Source: Haemonchus contortus
Taxonomy: Eukaryota; Nematoda; Chromadorea; Rhabditida; Trichostrongylidae
NCBI GenBank assembly: GCA_000469685.2
Contig: LS997565.1
Location: forward strand, 17,945,293-18,009,292
Direction of reading: 5' to 3'
DNA length: 64,000 nucleotides
Below are positions 1 through 13,301 of the stretch, piece by piece. Below the pieces are notes generated by a model that searched no databases, had not been told where the DNA came from, and worked only from the letters and a program-made list of their open reading frames with translations. Both the position numbers and the translations under genes were made by a program. Position 1 is the stretch's first letter; each line of letters begins with the position of its first letter.

Positions 1-109
1 GATGACATAGAGGATACAAAGAGACTTTGAGAAATGATTCTTCCCGCAACAACGCTTTACAGTTTGCATTACTTACGTAAAGTATCTGATACGGAAAGTG
101 AGACGTTAT

Positions 110-1485
110 CAATATCAGACAGAGAGCGAAGACGAATGAATCAGCGGTGTAGAAGATCGCGATGACTCAGTTTTCACTCAACAAGTTTATAATCATGATT
201 CTTTACAAAGTCACCACGAACCGATTGATTGACTTTTCCGAATTCTGTATGAAGAAGAAACGTGATTGTCGGAGAACCGAATAAACAGGGGAAAGCGAAG
301 GATTCTAGTCTAATATACTTCTCCTGCCGAAATCAAAAAAATTCGTGGAATTATGCATACAAATGGGATTAGTGCAGAAGCCGAAGATGAGTGATTACTG
401 GAGTACCAGACCTGCAACTGGTGAGCACTCGACTGTTGGGAAAGCGATTCCAAGGACGCGATTCGAGCAGTTATTGAACTCTTTGCACTTTGCCGACAAC
501 AATCAGTTCCATGGCAACAGAATCTATGAGATCAATAATTTTCTGGAGCTGTTCAACGCGTAATGAGAGAAAGACTACAGACCTGAAAAAGATCTTTGCA
601 TTGATGAGTCATTAGTGTCATTCCGTGGCAGAATAGTTTTCAGGCAGTACAACCCCTCCAAGAAGCACAAATATAAAATAAAACTTTTCAAGCTATTTCG
701 TGAAAGTGGTTACATATGGAAGACCAAGATTTACGCAGGGAGACAGCCGTCAAGAAAGAATTCAATAGCTGTATCTGTGGGCATGGAATTAATGGACGGG
801 TTTGTTGGATCAAGGTAGGCGTCTATGTACCGATAACTAGAATTCGAGCGTACCCCTGGTTAATAGTTTATTGAGACGCGGCGCCTCTTTGTTCGGAAAG
901 TTAGGAAAAAATAGGAAAGGAATACCATCAAAAGTCAAGGACAGGATGTGGGAAAGAGGGCAAGTATCCTATCAACAAAATAACTCTAACGGCAAGCCGC
1001 AATTCGTCGAAGATTACAACAAAATCATGAATTTGTCGATCAAAACGACCAAATGTCTGCGTATACTCCGTTTGTGAGGAGAACTACTGAGCGGTATCTC
1101 AGGATTTTCTTTCATCTAATGACACAGACAGCGCTGGTAAACTCCTGGAAACTGTACAATGATGTGGTAGAGAAGATAAGACTCGATGGTTCCACAATGA
1201 GTGTTATTGAATCACTTTTGAAAAATGAAGGAGTCTGCGCACCAGCAACAAGTCACAGCCTGGAAGAATTGCTCGGTCGGAGAACAGAAGTTCGTAAGGT
1301 TGGTTTGCCCTTCCAGCGATACAAGGCGATTCAATACTATGTGCAGTAAATGTAAAAGCTATTTTCGCATTGATTGTTCCCAAAAAAATGCGCAAAAGTG
1401 TGATTTTCAGCAAATGATTGAATTGTTCAGAAGTTTAATGAAATTGATGTATTTCACGACCCACTGCGTGCATAATATCAGTTGA
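110..1485 (+). pseudogene. piggyBac-like (DDE_Tnp_1_7) transposase relic
   Basis: A decayed piggyBac-family transposase is spread over several frames. Around 345-563 there is a piece with MGLVQKPKMSDYWST and LLNSLHFADNN. Around 603-818 comes DESLVSFRGR followed by FRQYNPSKKHKYKIKLF, which covers the region of the first catalytic Asp. Around 870-1000 comes GKNRKGIPSKVKDRMW. Around 1053-1190 comes IFFHLMTQTALVNSWKLYN. A cysteine-rich tail, CSKCKSYF, follows near 1340-1380. This order matches the PGBD/piggyBac family, which is typically near 600 residues. Stops and frame changes break the frame at least three times, so it cannot make a transposase. It would lie in an intron of gene A if that gene continues to the left. 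I did not find certain TTAA-flanked ends. Confidence 0.85.
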
Positions 1486-2456
1486 AGGTTGTGAACTCAA
1501 TAAATACAAAAAACTTCGAAAAATTTAATAACCAAAAAATCAACCAATGAGAAGGGTGCGGCTCACCGTTGAGCCGAGCTGTCGTCGAAGGATATATGAG
1601 TAAGATGCCTAGACTTTCCTTTCTGTTGGCTACCCGATGGAGAAGACACTGTTCTTATCTACACGAACGGATATGCTACTAATCAACGATCTCAGAGAGA
1701 CAGGGCTTGGTTAGCCTGGACAAGAGGGTTTCGATCCCGGATCGTATTGGGCGTGGCTTGCCACCACACCACTTCGCCCCAAAGTCACTTGTGGGAGGGA
1801 AAGTTGTCATTCTCTTCAGCGGTAATTTTTGAGGTGGCGAAAGTTATACCAATCCAATTGCATGTGAAACAGTTGAGCTGCCGGAAGTATTTTACTTTTG
1901 TGGAGTCTTCTGTGCTGGGGGGATGACACAGGGCGGTTCGTGATTTACACAAGGGTGTTATACGCGACTAGAATGGAAAGCGTCTTCGAATGACGAGAAT
2001 ACCATCAAAACAAAAACATCAGCTCATTAGATCTGGAAAAATAACTGGAAGTTGCTGATCTGCTCAGTAACTCTTTGAGGCACAGTTACGATAATAATGT
2101 AACGACAAAAGTTGCATTGACGAGATACTTGAGTTGTTGAAATGTGGGTGCCATTGCATACAGCTGGCTACAGTAAGCTGCAAAGCGTGCGTCCCAGTGC
2201 GAATGGAGCAACGCCTTCAGCTTCTACAGCGGTGATTTTCGGGCCTTCGTTACGCCCTGTCTAGAACGTTTTTTTTCATTCAGACAGCGTCCCTTGTACT
2301 ACCGAGAGAAATTCCGAGAAACACTTTTATGATGAACTGTGCCTTTTACCTGGGAATTTTTTTTTCAACACATTACACGTCGACAAAAATTTGTGTTTAA
2401 CGAGATACGAGATACACCAGCTCCTACTTATCGTTATGAAGGAAAACTTTGACTAC
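1486..2456. other. intronic sequence downstream of gene A exon, with SINE piece
   Basis: Apart from the tRNA-like SINE head near 1690-1780 I see no gene. I searched the minus strand for the next conserved MFS exon (90 nt, ending [10 protein letters not shown] in the paralog) and did not find it. Gene A therefore either continues beyond the left edge or is truncated. Confidence 0.5.
1690..1780 (-). repeat. tRNA-derived SINE head
   Basis: Read on the minus strand, this begins GGGGCGAAGTGGTGTGGTGG, an A-box-like start, and continues to a B-box-like GGGATCGAAACCC. It matches the head of the fuller SINE copies at 11.8 and 32.3 kb. The body of those copies is not evident here. Confidence 0.5.
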
Positions 2457-4906
2457 CTCCGATAGTTAACAGTGCTCCAACTAGAACTGGCGTTTTGATT
2501 GACATTGTCTTTTGGTTCCACCATCCAAATATTGGATTTGCCTGGAAAAAGAAATGAAAACGTCATCCAATAAGAGGAGTAATAAGCAAAATGATATATG
2601 AAGTTTGAGAGGATGATTGAGGTTTGTTGGAGTTTCACCTAATGTTCATGGACCTAACATAGTGATTATTGGCACCTTGCTCAATCTCTCCGGCAAATAA
2701 CAAGTGGCATATTCACGCTCCAACAGGGGTCAGCGAGCGTTAGCTGTGGACGGAAAACCGTTGTGATTTCGAACCCAATCGCTTGAGTTGAATAAAATGA
2801 AAGAAGCACTCATGCACACAAATTTTATTAACTATATACGTATGATTTCATTTGGCAGCATAGCGTAGCGGAAAGCGCCTTCTATCACATGATTCAGAGT
2901 TCGGATTCCGGATTAGTATTGAATGAGAGGAATGAGAGAGACCTTGCCTCAGCAGTCATGTTGGAGATATACAAATATGCATCATTCGTGTCGCAGTTAT
3001 GAGCACCCTCGAAAAATGATTGCCACGTGGAATCGCCGAAGTCAGGGTCTGCGTGGAATAGCAAGGGGGAATGGTCAGTGGTACACCTTCGTATTCAACT
3101 AAAAAGGAAGCGGGATAATCTCTGTCTTGTGGCCCCCTGACTCCTTTTTGGCTCGATTCCTGTCCACTCGATTTGCTTTATTTTGTGTAGATTGTAGCTT
3201 TAGTAAAAACGTTTTTGAGTGACATTTTATCTCTAAGCTTTTCTGACGTCTAGTTCCGGCGATTTCGATTAGCTAACAGCTAACAAAATCTTTTATAGAG
3301 TGTTTGATGCAATCGTAACAAGTTATATACTATCTGCATTTCTTAAGTTCTGTTTGTGTAGAGCCGGTGAGAAAGTGGTAAACTACTGAGAGCATTTCCC
3401 TCACGTAATGTTTTTCTTGTATCACAAGGGCAAAAGTGCAGCTCAATCGGCGAAAAATTCACGGTGCTTTATCAGAGCGTACATTGGAGATTTGCAAAAC
3501 TCAGACAGGTGAAATCACCTTCGAAGGTCTGCACTAGTTGGTGAGACCATTGTTAGTTCATAACGAACAAACCAGAGTGTTAATCGAAATGAATGGACGC
3601 ATCATTTTCCTGGTTTTAAAACTGGTTCATTTATTAACATTTGAAAACTTGACTTTTTTCATTTCAGAACTTCTTTATAACACTCCTTTGCTAATCGTTT
3701 TTCTACACCTCCGAATATGTCTTTGGATAGAAATCTTTTAGTTTCGAAAGCCAAGAAATTTTTCAGAACAAATTTCACTACAAGATTTGAAGGACGCTCA
3801 TCGAAAAAACTTTTAGACCCTGATGGAGAATCGGAGAATCGGTTACAAAGAAGAACGCTGAGGCTTGTTGTAAGAGCAAATAGTGAAATGATTAGGAGTG
3901 CTATTTTCTAAATAAAAAGAAAGTTTACAATTTCTTTCAAAGACGGAAAATGGAGAAGGAATAGTGAAGATTTCGGCTCCTGGAAGATTTTACATGTCGC
4001 AGCAGTCGGACATACCGCTGCGTCAGAGCTATGTGCCTACTTGTTCTGGGAATATCACAAATGTGATCACTACATAGATAAAATAGTAAGCCTAATTGGT
4101 TGACTGTTGAATGTTGGGTGTTCGATTGTTTTCGATTGCTTTCCCGCAACTTTAAAAGTCCATTAATGTGATAAGTTCGCTCATGCTTAGTTCCACATGA
4201 TCAGGTCCGTTGATGTTTTCGTTTCATTTTCTACTGCTTAGCATTTGATGCGGTCATTCACTCAATGTTGTTATTTCGAAGGATTGTCAGTACAGATAGA
4301 AGGGCATCAAAGAACATCGTTGATTATGGTACACACGAAGAATTGTTAGCAAAGGTGCACTTCTTCTTATTTTCTTCATTCATAGTTTTTCTGCTTAGGA
4401 TCTAATACGTTCTATCTCCCATTTCATTCATTCTTCATCCTTTCCTTTTTTTATGAACATTTTTTTCGTTGGGTTTAATTTCCCAAATTCGAGGTCAATA
4501 AAATCTATTTATCCCGCATGGCAGTCGACTTTCAATTTAGGAAGGAAATATTGAAGCTTATTATAAGCGCGAGCTCTGTCATTCTCAATAACCTCTGCAA
4601 TGCTGTACTTTACTGTAATTGCAACACTTACAATTGAACAACCCAGACTGCATGCGGCAACCACCCATCCAAAGAAGTCGACTGTTGCAGTACTATCAAG
4701 CTAAATATCAAGTGAATGTGAATGCCGTCTCGAAGTGTGAGCAAGATCAGAGTAGAGAAATTGGTAAAAGTTTTGAACCCACTGTGCTCAGGTACGGCCA
4801 CATTGACATGAAGTATATTGATATCTGAATTCCGATTGAGAACTGCAATCCTATCGAAATCCATAGCGAATTCCATGGCGATTCCCTCTGATCAAGAACT
4901 GATGGA
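2457..4906 (-). CDS. MFS transporter, MFSD8/CLN7-like, gene A (partial: 3 exons)
   Basis: Three minus-strand exons match genes B and C in size and phase. Exon 4783-4906 (124 nt) encodes the first membrane helix, with SPWNSLWISIG and [11 protein letters not shown]. Exon 4632-4700 (69 nt) encodes helix 2, with [16 protein letters not shown]. Exon 2457-2541 (85 nt) encodes [16 protein letters not shown], the conserved loop between helices 2 and 3, and helix 3. Acceptors and donors are canonical (for example ttttccag before 2541 and gtaagt after 4632). MFS proteins move small solutes across membranes with 12 helices, and CLN7/MFSD8 is lysosomal; the substrate here is unknown. No upstream first exon was identified. 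The intron before 2457 carries the piggyBac relic, and the remaining exons should lie left of the window unless the gene is truncated. Confidence 0.8.
2542..4631. other. large intron of gene A
   Basis: This intron of about 2.1 kb has no supported coding sequence. It holds a tRNA-like SINE piece near 2858-2945 and a spliced-leader-1-like match at 4472-4493 on the plus strand. Confidence 0.6.
2858..2945 (+). repeat. possible tRNA-derived SINE head
   Basis: GGCAGCATAGCGTAGCGGAA has an A-box-like start, and GAGTTCGGATTCCGG downstream resembles a B box. The order matches the tRNA-derived heads elsewhere in the window, but similarity to the SINE body is lost. Low confidence. Confidence 0.35.
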
Positions 4907-5227
4907 CTGAATCATTACAAAGTTAGTGCCTTTGTCATACTCTCCTCACGCCTGTCATATACTTCATTCGAAATTTCCGTATTCCACCCATGGCAGATTG
5001 ACTGTTTAGACAGTATCTCAGGATTATTTATTATAACAAGGACTTCTTTCATTTGTGGTTGCAGTCTTCATTATCTTTTAGTTTGTCTTCCAACTGCCCA
5101 CAACCCTTCTAATTCAACTATTCGAAGGATGACGTAGGGAAAAGTTTGTGAGCAGTTTTGAAGAGATTTCTTGTGTTTTTTTTTTCACAATTGAACTACT
5201 CCGTAAGGATTGAGCATCGTCTACATT

Positions 5228-5623
5228 CAGTGCGTAACAAAAGTATGTGGACACCGCACTATTGAAATTTGCTGGGCTTACCAGTAAATTTTGAGCAATA
5301 ATACGACACGACTATCACAAACTTGGTTCAGAGCATGCCTAATAGGAAGTTCGTGCTGATCGGTAACTCAGAAGGACCGATCGATTATTGATCTCATTCA
5401 TGTTCCTTTTCTTTGTAGAGCGTTTACATACTTTTGTTACAAAGAAGAATTTTCCTTCAATGAAAAAAGGTGTATACTTCCTGAAGTACTCAGAAGAACA
5501 ATTGTTCCAGGGTTTTTCCACCCGAATATTTGTATAATAGTGATGTTTTAGCTAGAAATAAACTGGCGATCTCGATAAGCCACAATAGTGAGGTGTCCAA
5601 ATATGTACATTTGTTACGCACTG
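5228..5623. mobile_element. Tc1/mariner-type MITE, 396 bp
   Basis: The left end starts CAGTGCGTAACAAAAGTATG. The right end, read on the other strand, starts CAGTGCGTAACAAATGTACA, and both continue into a GGACACC block. CAGTG ends are typical of Tc1-type transposons. The bases outside are TT on both sides rather than a clean TA. No transposase frame is present, so this would be non-autonomous. Confidence 0.75.
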
Positions 5624-8549
5624 TTCTGTCGTTATACAGAAGCTGCTAGATTTACCCTCGAGAATCTAGCAGAGAATTAGGAGATCTTAGAAACTTGATG
5701 CCACTTCTTCTCATTTTCAAATATCGTTCTTAGACGTACTAGTAACCTTTTTTCGGAATGCTCAATCATCACTATAATAGCTATCTTAGCTCTCTATCAT
5801 TACTTATCTTACTCGGGAAAAATTCGGTGCTCGGGAAATTACGGTACCCTCACAAACTGAGCGGAACCGTTAAAACATACTAAATTGTATCTGTCTATCC
5901 TATCCATCGTACATTGAGAGCGCTATCATCAAGGTGATGTTGTACACAACCCTGAAGGTCCCTTCGAGGTAAAGAGCAAAGGAACACCTAGACGGCATGC
6001 TAAATTTTAAATTTTCTCTCCTAGAGGAGCATAGGACACATTGTCGTAAAAAAATCCACTTCGAGGTGGCGATTATAGATTAGCCCCATAGCTGGAGTGG
6101 AGCACCAACTAGGATAGGTATGGGATTCGCGGCCGATTCGGCGGGGATCCTCGGGGGTTGAGGGACTTACACAGTAACCGATAAAAGGTGGTTGGAGGCG
6201 AGTAAATCTACCTTGAGTGCTATCTAGAGAAGTTTAATTGGCATGATCAGCCCTTTGAGGTCCCTTAAACAACTCACCTCGAGGTTTCCCCTATTAAAGC
6301 ATTATTCATTCGAGCTCAGGATGGCAGGGAATAGGTGGATAGGTCGATTGTTCTTAAGAATTGCTGATTTTATAGTCCTCGACTTCGTGATTTCAATATA
6401 CATTAGTTGATATAGTGTAATGAACAGTATATTGAGTATGTTTCTCCTGCAGGTTCAAACTAGGTGAAGGTGCCGAAAAGTCAGCCGAATAAAAAGTTGC
6501 GGTCATACAGCTCAAGAAGTACAAGTAGCATCTGAAGAAAAAAGACTGAATTCTCGCTAAAGCCGACACTTGGCATTTCTTACCAAAGATATAGAAGAGA
6601 CATCAAAAAAACTTCCTGGTAATTGTCGCCGATGACGGCAACAGATTCCATCCACTTTGATGGTAAACCCTTGTGAGTCCTAATTGAATGGGCCACTTTC
6701 TGAATGAGTTTCGAGCATGTCGTCGCTTTGCTAGTGTGATAAAAAACTTCAGAGCAATGTGAAAAAGGTGGGATTTCACATGTCAGCTCAGCGCTACCCA
6801 AGATAATCCACATGAGTCAAAAACCACAGAGGTTTATCACACAATCGGTACGTAGACCACCAACGCTCTTCCACTCCATTTTCCTCTTGCAGCTGAATTA
6901 TTGGGCCTCATTTTGAATCCTCATGCTGTGAAAATGTAGGCTAGTGCTATTGGTGCTACAATATGCCCTACTATCTCCGGGTAAAGGAAGTTATCCCCGA
7001 ATTCCCACTTTCTGCGGCAAAGGTTCCGCTGCGACTCTCTGTATCCTTCCACTGTGAATTCGAATGTTTCCCTTCATAACGCGCGATCGCATGCAGCGAG
7101 CACGACAAGCCGTTTGGGGAGAAGATACCGGACGACCCATTTTCTCCTGATATGACTTTTTTTGAGGCTTTGTGTTGATTTCGGTCGTATTAGGTTGAAA
7201 GCTGCGTGAAATTCCTCAAACCTTTCATATGTCCTCTCTGAGTCCGCTGCTTTTGTTGCAGACGTCATTGCTGCGACTGCCAGTTAGCCCCTTAACTGAA
7301 TTATCTTTTGAACGCAATAATTGATCATCGTAACGACGGATCAACGAGAAAGGTCTATCTAACTGATTGGTGAGCAATTAAAGAGAGAGGTATTCTATAT
7401 TTGTACTTGGCAGGCTTCGAACGAGCTTTTCTCTGCACTTCTGTTCATGAAAAAAGGGGAGAAGACACGGAAAGGGTGTGATTAGTGCACTAAGAATAAG
7501 AACTCTTCAATTTTAATAAATAAGCAAAGCTAAAGATAAGCGGTTCTCACACAATATTTAGGGATCAAGTGATGTATGTAAGCTATAAGGTGCTTGAGCC
7601 GGCATGATAATCGAATGCTTCCACAAATTAGGTTGGTCAGCAGAGTCAAAAGAATAAGAAGAAGAACCTCGAGATGAAACGATGAATATCGCCCAATCGA
7701 AAAAATTGAAACTCGATGATCAATGAATTGACAAGAGTGATTCAGTTGATACTGTGCAGAAAATCCAAGAGGTAACGGGTATCGTATCCGCTTCTTCATA
7801 CAGCTCCGGGTCAAAAATCTGTTGCTGAATAAAGACTGCCAGTTTGAGATCTAGACTGATTTCTTGGCATGAATAAGAGTAAAATGATTGAGGGTAAAGT
7901 GATCACCATGAAAAATTAGAACCGAAAGGCTTTGCTCCAGCTGGCACTATAAGTGCGATCAGATGGTTGTAGGGATCGGTTGTAGTGATCGTAGATGAGT
8001 AGTATTTTGAATTCCACGAAAAGAATATAGACGCAAATGTAATGAGGATTATATATGCTGATTCTCGCAGACAGGATTATCATGCAGTGGCATTCCAAAA
8101 ACTAGTAGTATCATTGGCACCGTCTAGTAATGGGTCTGACCACCCTATGATCATTTTTGAACGAAGTTGGGCGGTAAGCATTTTCCAGAGGTTGTGTCGG
8201 GTGCTAGTGCTTAAATGATTAACACATTTCTGCACAGAAGGAGCCTGAACAGCACCATGGAAATTTCACAGAGTTGAATGTCAAAAAAAGAATGGGCCAA
8301 GGAGCCAATCCCGTTCACAAATCAAATGATGAACTGGCTTGAGCAGTGAATGCCATGTCGTGTTGCCCGAGCCGAGCACAAGGCGCTGTATGTGCGACGG
8401 GGTCACAATAAGCAGTTTTTAAACTATTCAAATCATCGTCTTCTCGAATACAACAAAATAACTACTCTATTGCTCGTAGAAATGCTGTTTATTTCCGTTC
8501 CGTGTATGCCTACAAGTATGGCGGTCCAAAGAATCGGAGCCTGGAACAG
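5624..8549. other. no supported gene
   Basis: About 2.9 kb with only short, unremarkable open frames and no recognisable exon pair, RNA gene or element ends. Confidence 0.5.
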
Positions 8550-9270
8550 CAACTCCAATGTGGCTAGACTTTGCCTGACCAACTTATAGACGAGGACTAC
8601 TAAATGCGAGTCGACCGATTCTTTCCATTCTCAAGACCGGCACGCAATGGGTGATTTCGTCTTGTCTTGCTTAGTCCAATGACGTGATCTTTCGGATTAA
8701 CACCATCAACTCTGCAATACATGCTTCCGATGCGAGCGTTCTTGCCTTGGAAGTATGCATCGCCATCCTATTCATTCTCTCTTCTGAGCATCCTGTTATT
8801 ACCCTGAAATTCCAGCAACCCCTCCCGAATGGTCCTCCCAAAGTTGCCGCGATGGGTACTACCTTGGGTCATTGAGCCAGTTTTTTATTTTTATTGGGGG
8901 GTTTGGATCTGAGTGTGGTGACTGAGCCCTGACGTGGTGGACTCCAGGCAACGAGCCATGCTAGCTCAGAGTGGACGGAGAGCCTATTCCTGAGTAACGA
9001 CAACGAATCGCTCCTCACCTACTCTCCACTCGGAGGCAATTTTTCGGCTGAGCCGATATGCAGAGTACCAGCCGCATCCGCAGGCACCTCATGCACGCAT
9101 GCATGGATATATATACCTGCTAAGATTAAATACCTAAAAATCACCCCAACACAGCAAAAACAGATGCTCCCTGCTCGAACCCATCCCTGCCTCTGGGCAA
9201 GCACTTTTGGCTTTTGGTCCAAGATTTATTCCTCCATCCGCTGCCTGCGCGTTACGTATCCTCGTGTTCG
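8550..9270 (-). mobile_element. 5' fragment of an RTE-clade retrotransposon
   Basis: This stretch aligns by eye with the 5' part of the intact RTE at 17.6-21.2 kb. The minus-strand product near 9019-9222 (MDQKPKVLAQRQGWVRAGSI) parallels the 5' region near 20785-21102 of the intact copy. The stretch near 8655-8775 parallels its ORF start (plus-strand reading [11 protein letters not shown] versus [11 protein letters not shown]). Only the 5' region and roughly the first 110 codons of the endonuclease are kept. RT and the 3' end are missing, the opposite of the usual 5' truncation. Confidence 0.75.
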
Positions 9271-11765
<2,495 letters not shown>

Positions 11766-12078
11766 AAATAAATAAATAAATAAAAAGGATAAAGTTTTTG
11801 GCGTTAATCAATCCCGTCTGAGGGATGCGCCCCCGCACTCGACTTCCATTCAGCATCGTAGTGGCGTAATGAGTGCGTATGTAGCCTCTACAATGACTTG
11901 CGGTGGCCAGCCGATGTACAAGTCAGTGCTTTTATCCTCCCAGACGAGTCTGGTACCAATTCACCGACCCCGGAGGGATGGTAGGCTTGGTTGGCCTAGG
12001 CGGGCATCGATCCGGGATTCGAACCTCTGACCGTGCGTGTGATATAGTGCGCCACTTGCCACTACACCACCTCCGCCC
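11766..12078 (-). repeat. tRNA-derived SINE, near full length
   Basis: Read on the minus strand, it opens with GGGCGGAGGTGGTGTAGTGG (A box) and a B box GGTTCGAATCCC near 12010-12025. It goes on through a body including ACTGACTTGTACATCGGCTG and ends in a TTTA repeat at 11766-11785. The same body occurs at 32.3-32.8 and 40.5-40.7 kb. tRNA-derived head, unrelated body and simple tail define a SINE. It has no coding capacity. Confidence 0.85.
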
Positions 12079-13301
12079 AGTAAATAAATATATATATATA
12101 TATACATATACGTATGCATGTATAATTAAGTATGTGAGCACAATCCTTGTCAATCCCGGACGTAAAGTTGTCAAGCATTTCTGTCTTCATTTCTTGCCTT
12201 CTTTGACATGTTTCTTTTATCGAGAAGCAGCGGTGGGACGAGAGACTATTGGTTCGCCCCGTGGCAGAAACACAGCATTCTGGTGCGACAGTCCCCTCAA
12301 GAGTGTGTGGGCCCTTGAGATCCACGTTCTGCCGTGTTCCCGGGGTTCCCCTCGCCGACGCTATGTCCCGACGACCTCGCGTCGTGACAGTGACACTCGG
12401 GTAAGGATACTGCTCACGATGAAAAGACAGGCAGCAAGAGGAGGCTGCAGTGAGTCTTCCAATACTAATTATTATATTAAGTGCCCTTCGCTCTTCAACT
12501 TTGTTGAAATGCTCGTGTATGTTACTTAAAATCCAGGCACTTCTGTCGCGCCTTGTGATTGGTTGTTTGATTTTTGGACAATTGCCGGTTTTGTTTACGA
12601 CTTTAGAGCAACATCGTGAATAAGACTCCTAGTTTGTAAGAGCATGGTTTCCTAAAAAGTTTTCGGCTGATTCCCTCGCAGACAATTCGTTCATAAACGA
12701 TTTTTGTCGAATGTGCTTTGACATTCGGGAGAAGCTCTATTGACACAGTTTTCAGGGTGTGATGACTCTTTGAAAGTCGAAATTTGATTCATTGATTCAT
12801 GCATCATGGTCTCCATTGAATTATCCAAGCTCCTCGTAATACCTCCCTATTTTGATATGAGTAAACACTTGAACACTATACTCTTTCTGTGAAGGAGGGA
12901 TTTGGTCTGAGAAACTGCATGTACAACTGAGGGATAAGTTGTGATAGCGTTTTCTAACTTTGATAAAATGTGAAGTAACTGTGTTCGCAACCAGAAATCC
13001 AAATTCTGAAGTGACATCTCCAGTTCAATCTTTGCTTGTTTGTTAGTGTGGTGAAGTACTAGAAGCCTCTTATACCACTTCTTGCAAGTGTTCAGAAAGG
13101 AACCTGGCTCAGATTGGAGATTTCCAAATTAAGGTGAGAAGTGCTCAAACAGCAAGTTGCTAAATTGTGATAATAACAAATATGTGCTCGAAGTTGCTTT
13201 TTAAATTTGAAATAGAACTTTTATTTCTGGGTTTAATGTGGTTCATGACGGAAATCCAATTAATCAGGCGAATACACTAATAATACACGCAACCTAACCA
13301 T
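12079..13301. other. no supported gene; region beyond gene B stop
   Basis: A short AT microsatellite lies near 12085-12105. The rest lies downstream of the gene B stop codon and shows no recognisable features. Confidence 0.5.

Noticed and set aside
6580..6813. Minus-strand frame with GLPSKWMESVAVIGDNYQEV resembling a mariner C terminus
   Set aside because: The resemblance is short, no terminal repeats or other transposase parts were found nearby.
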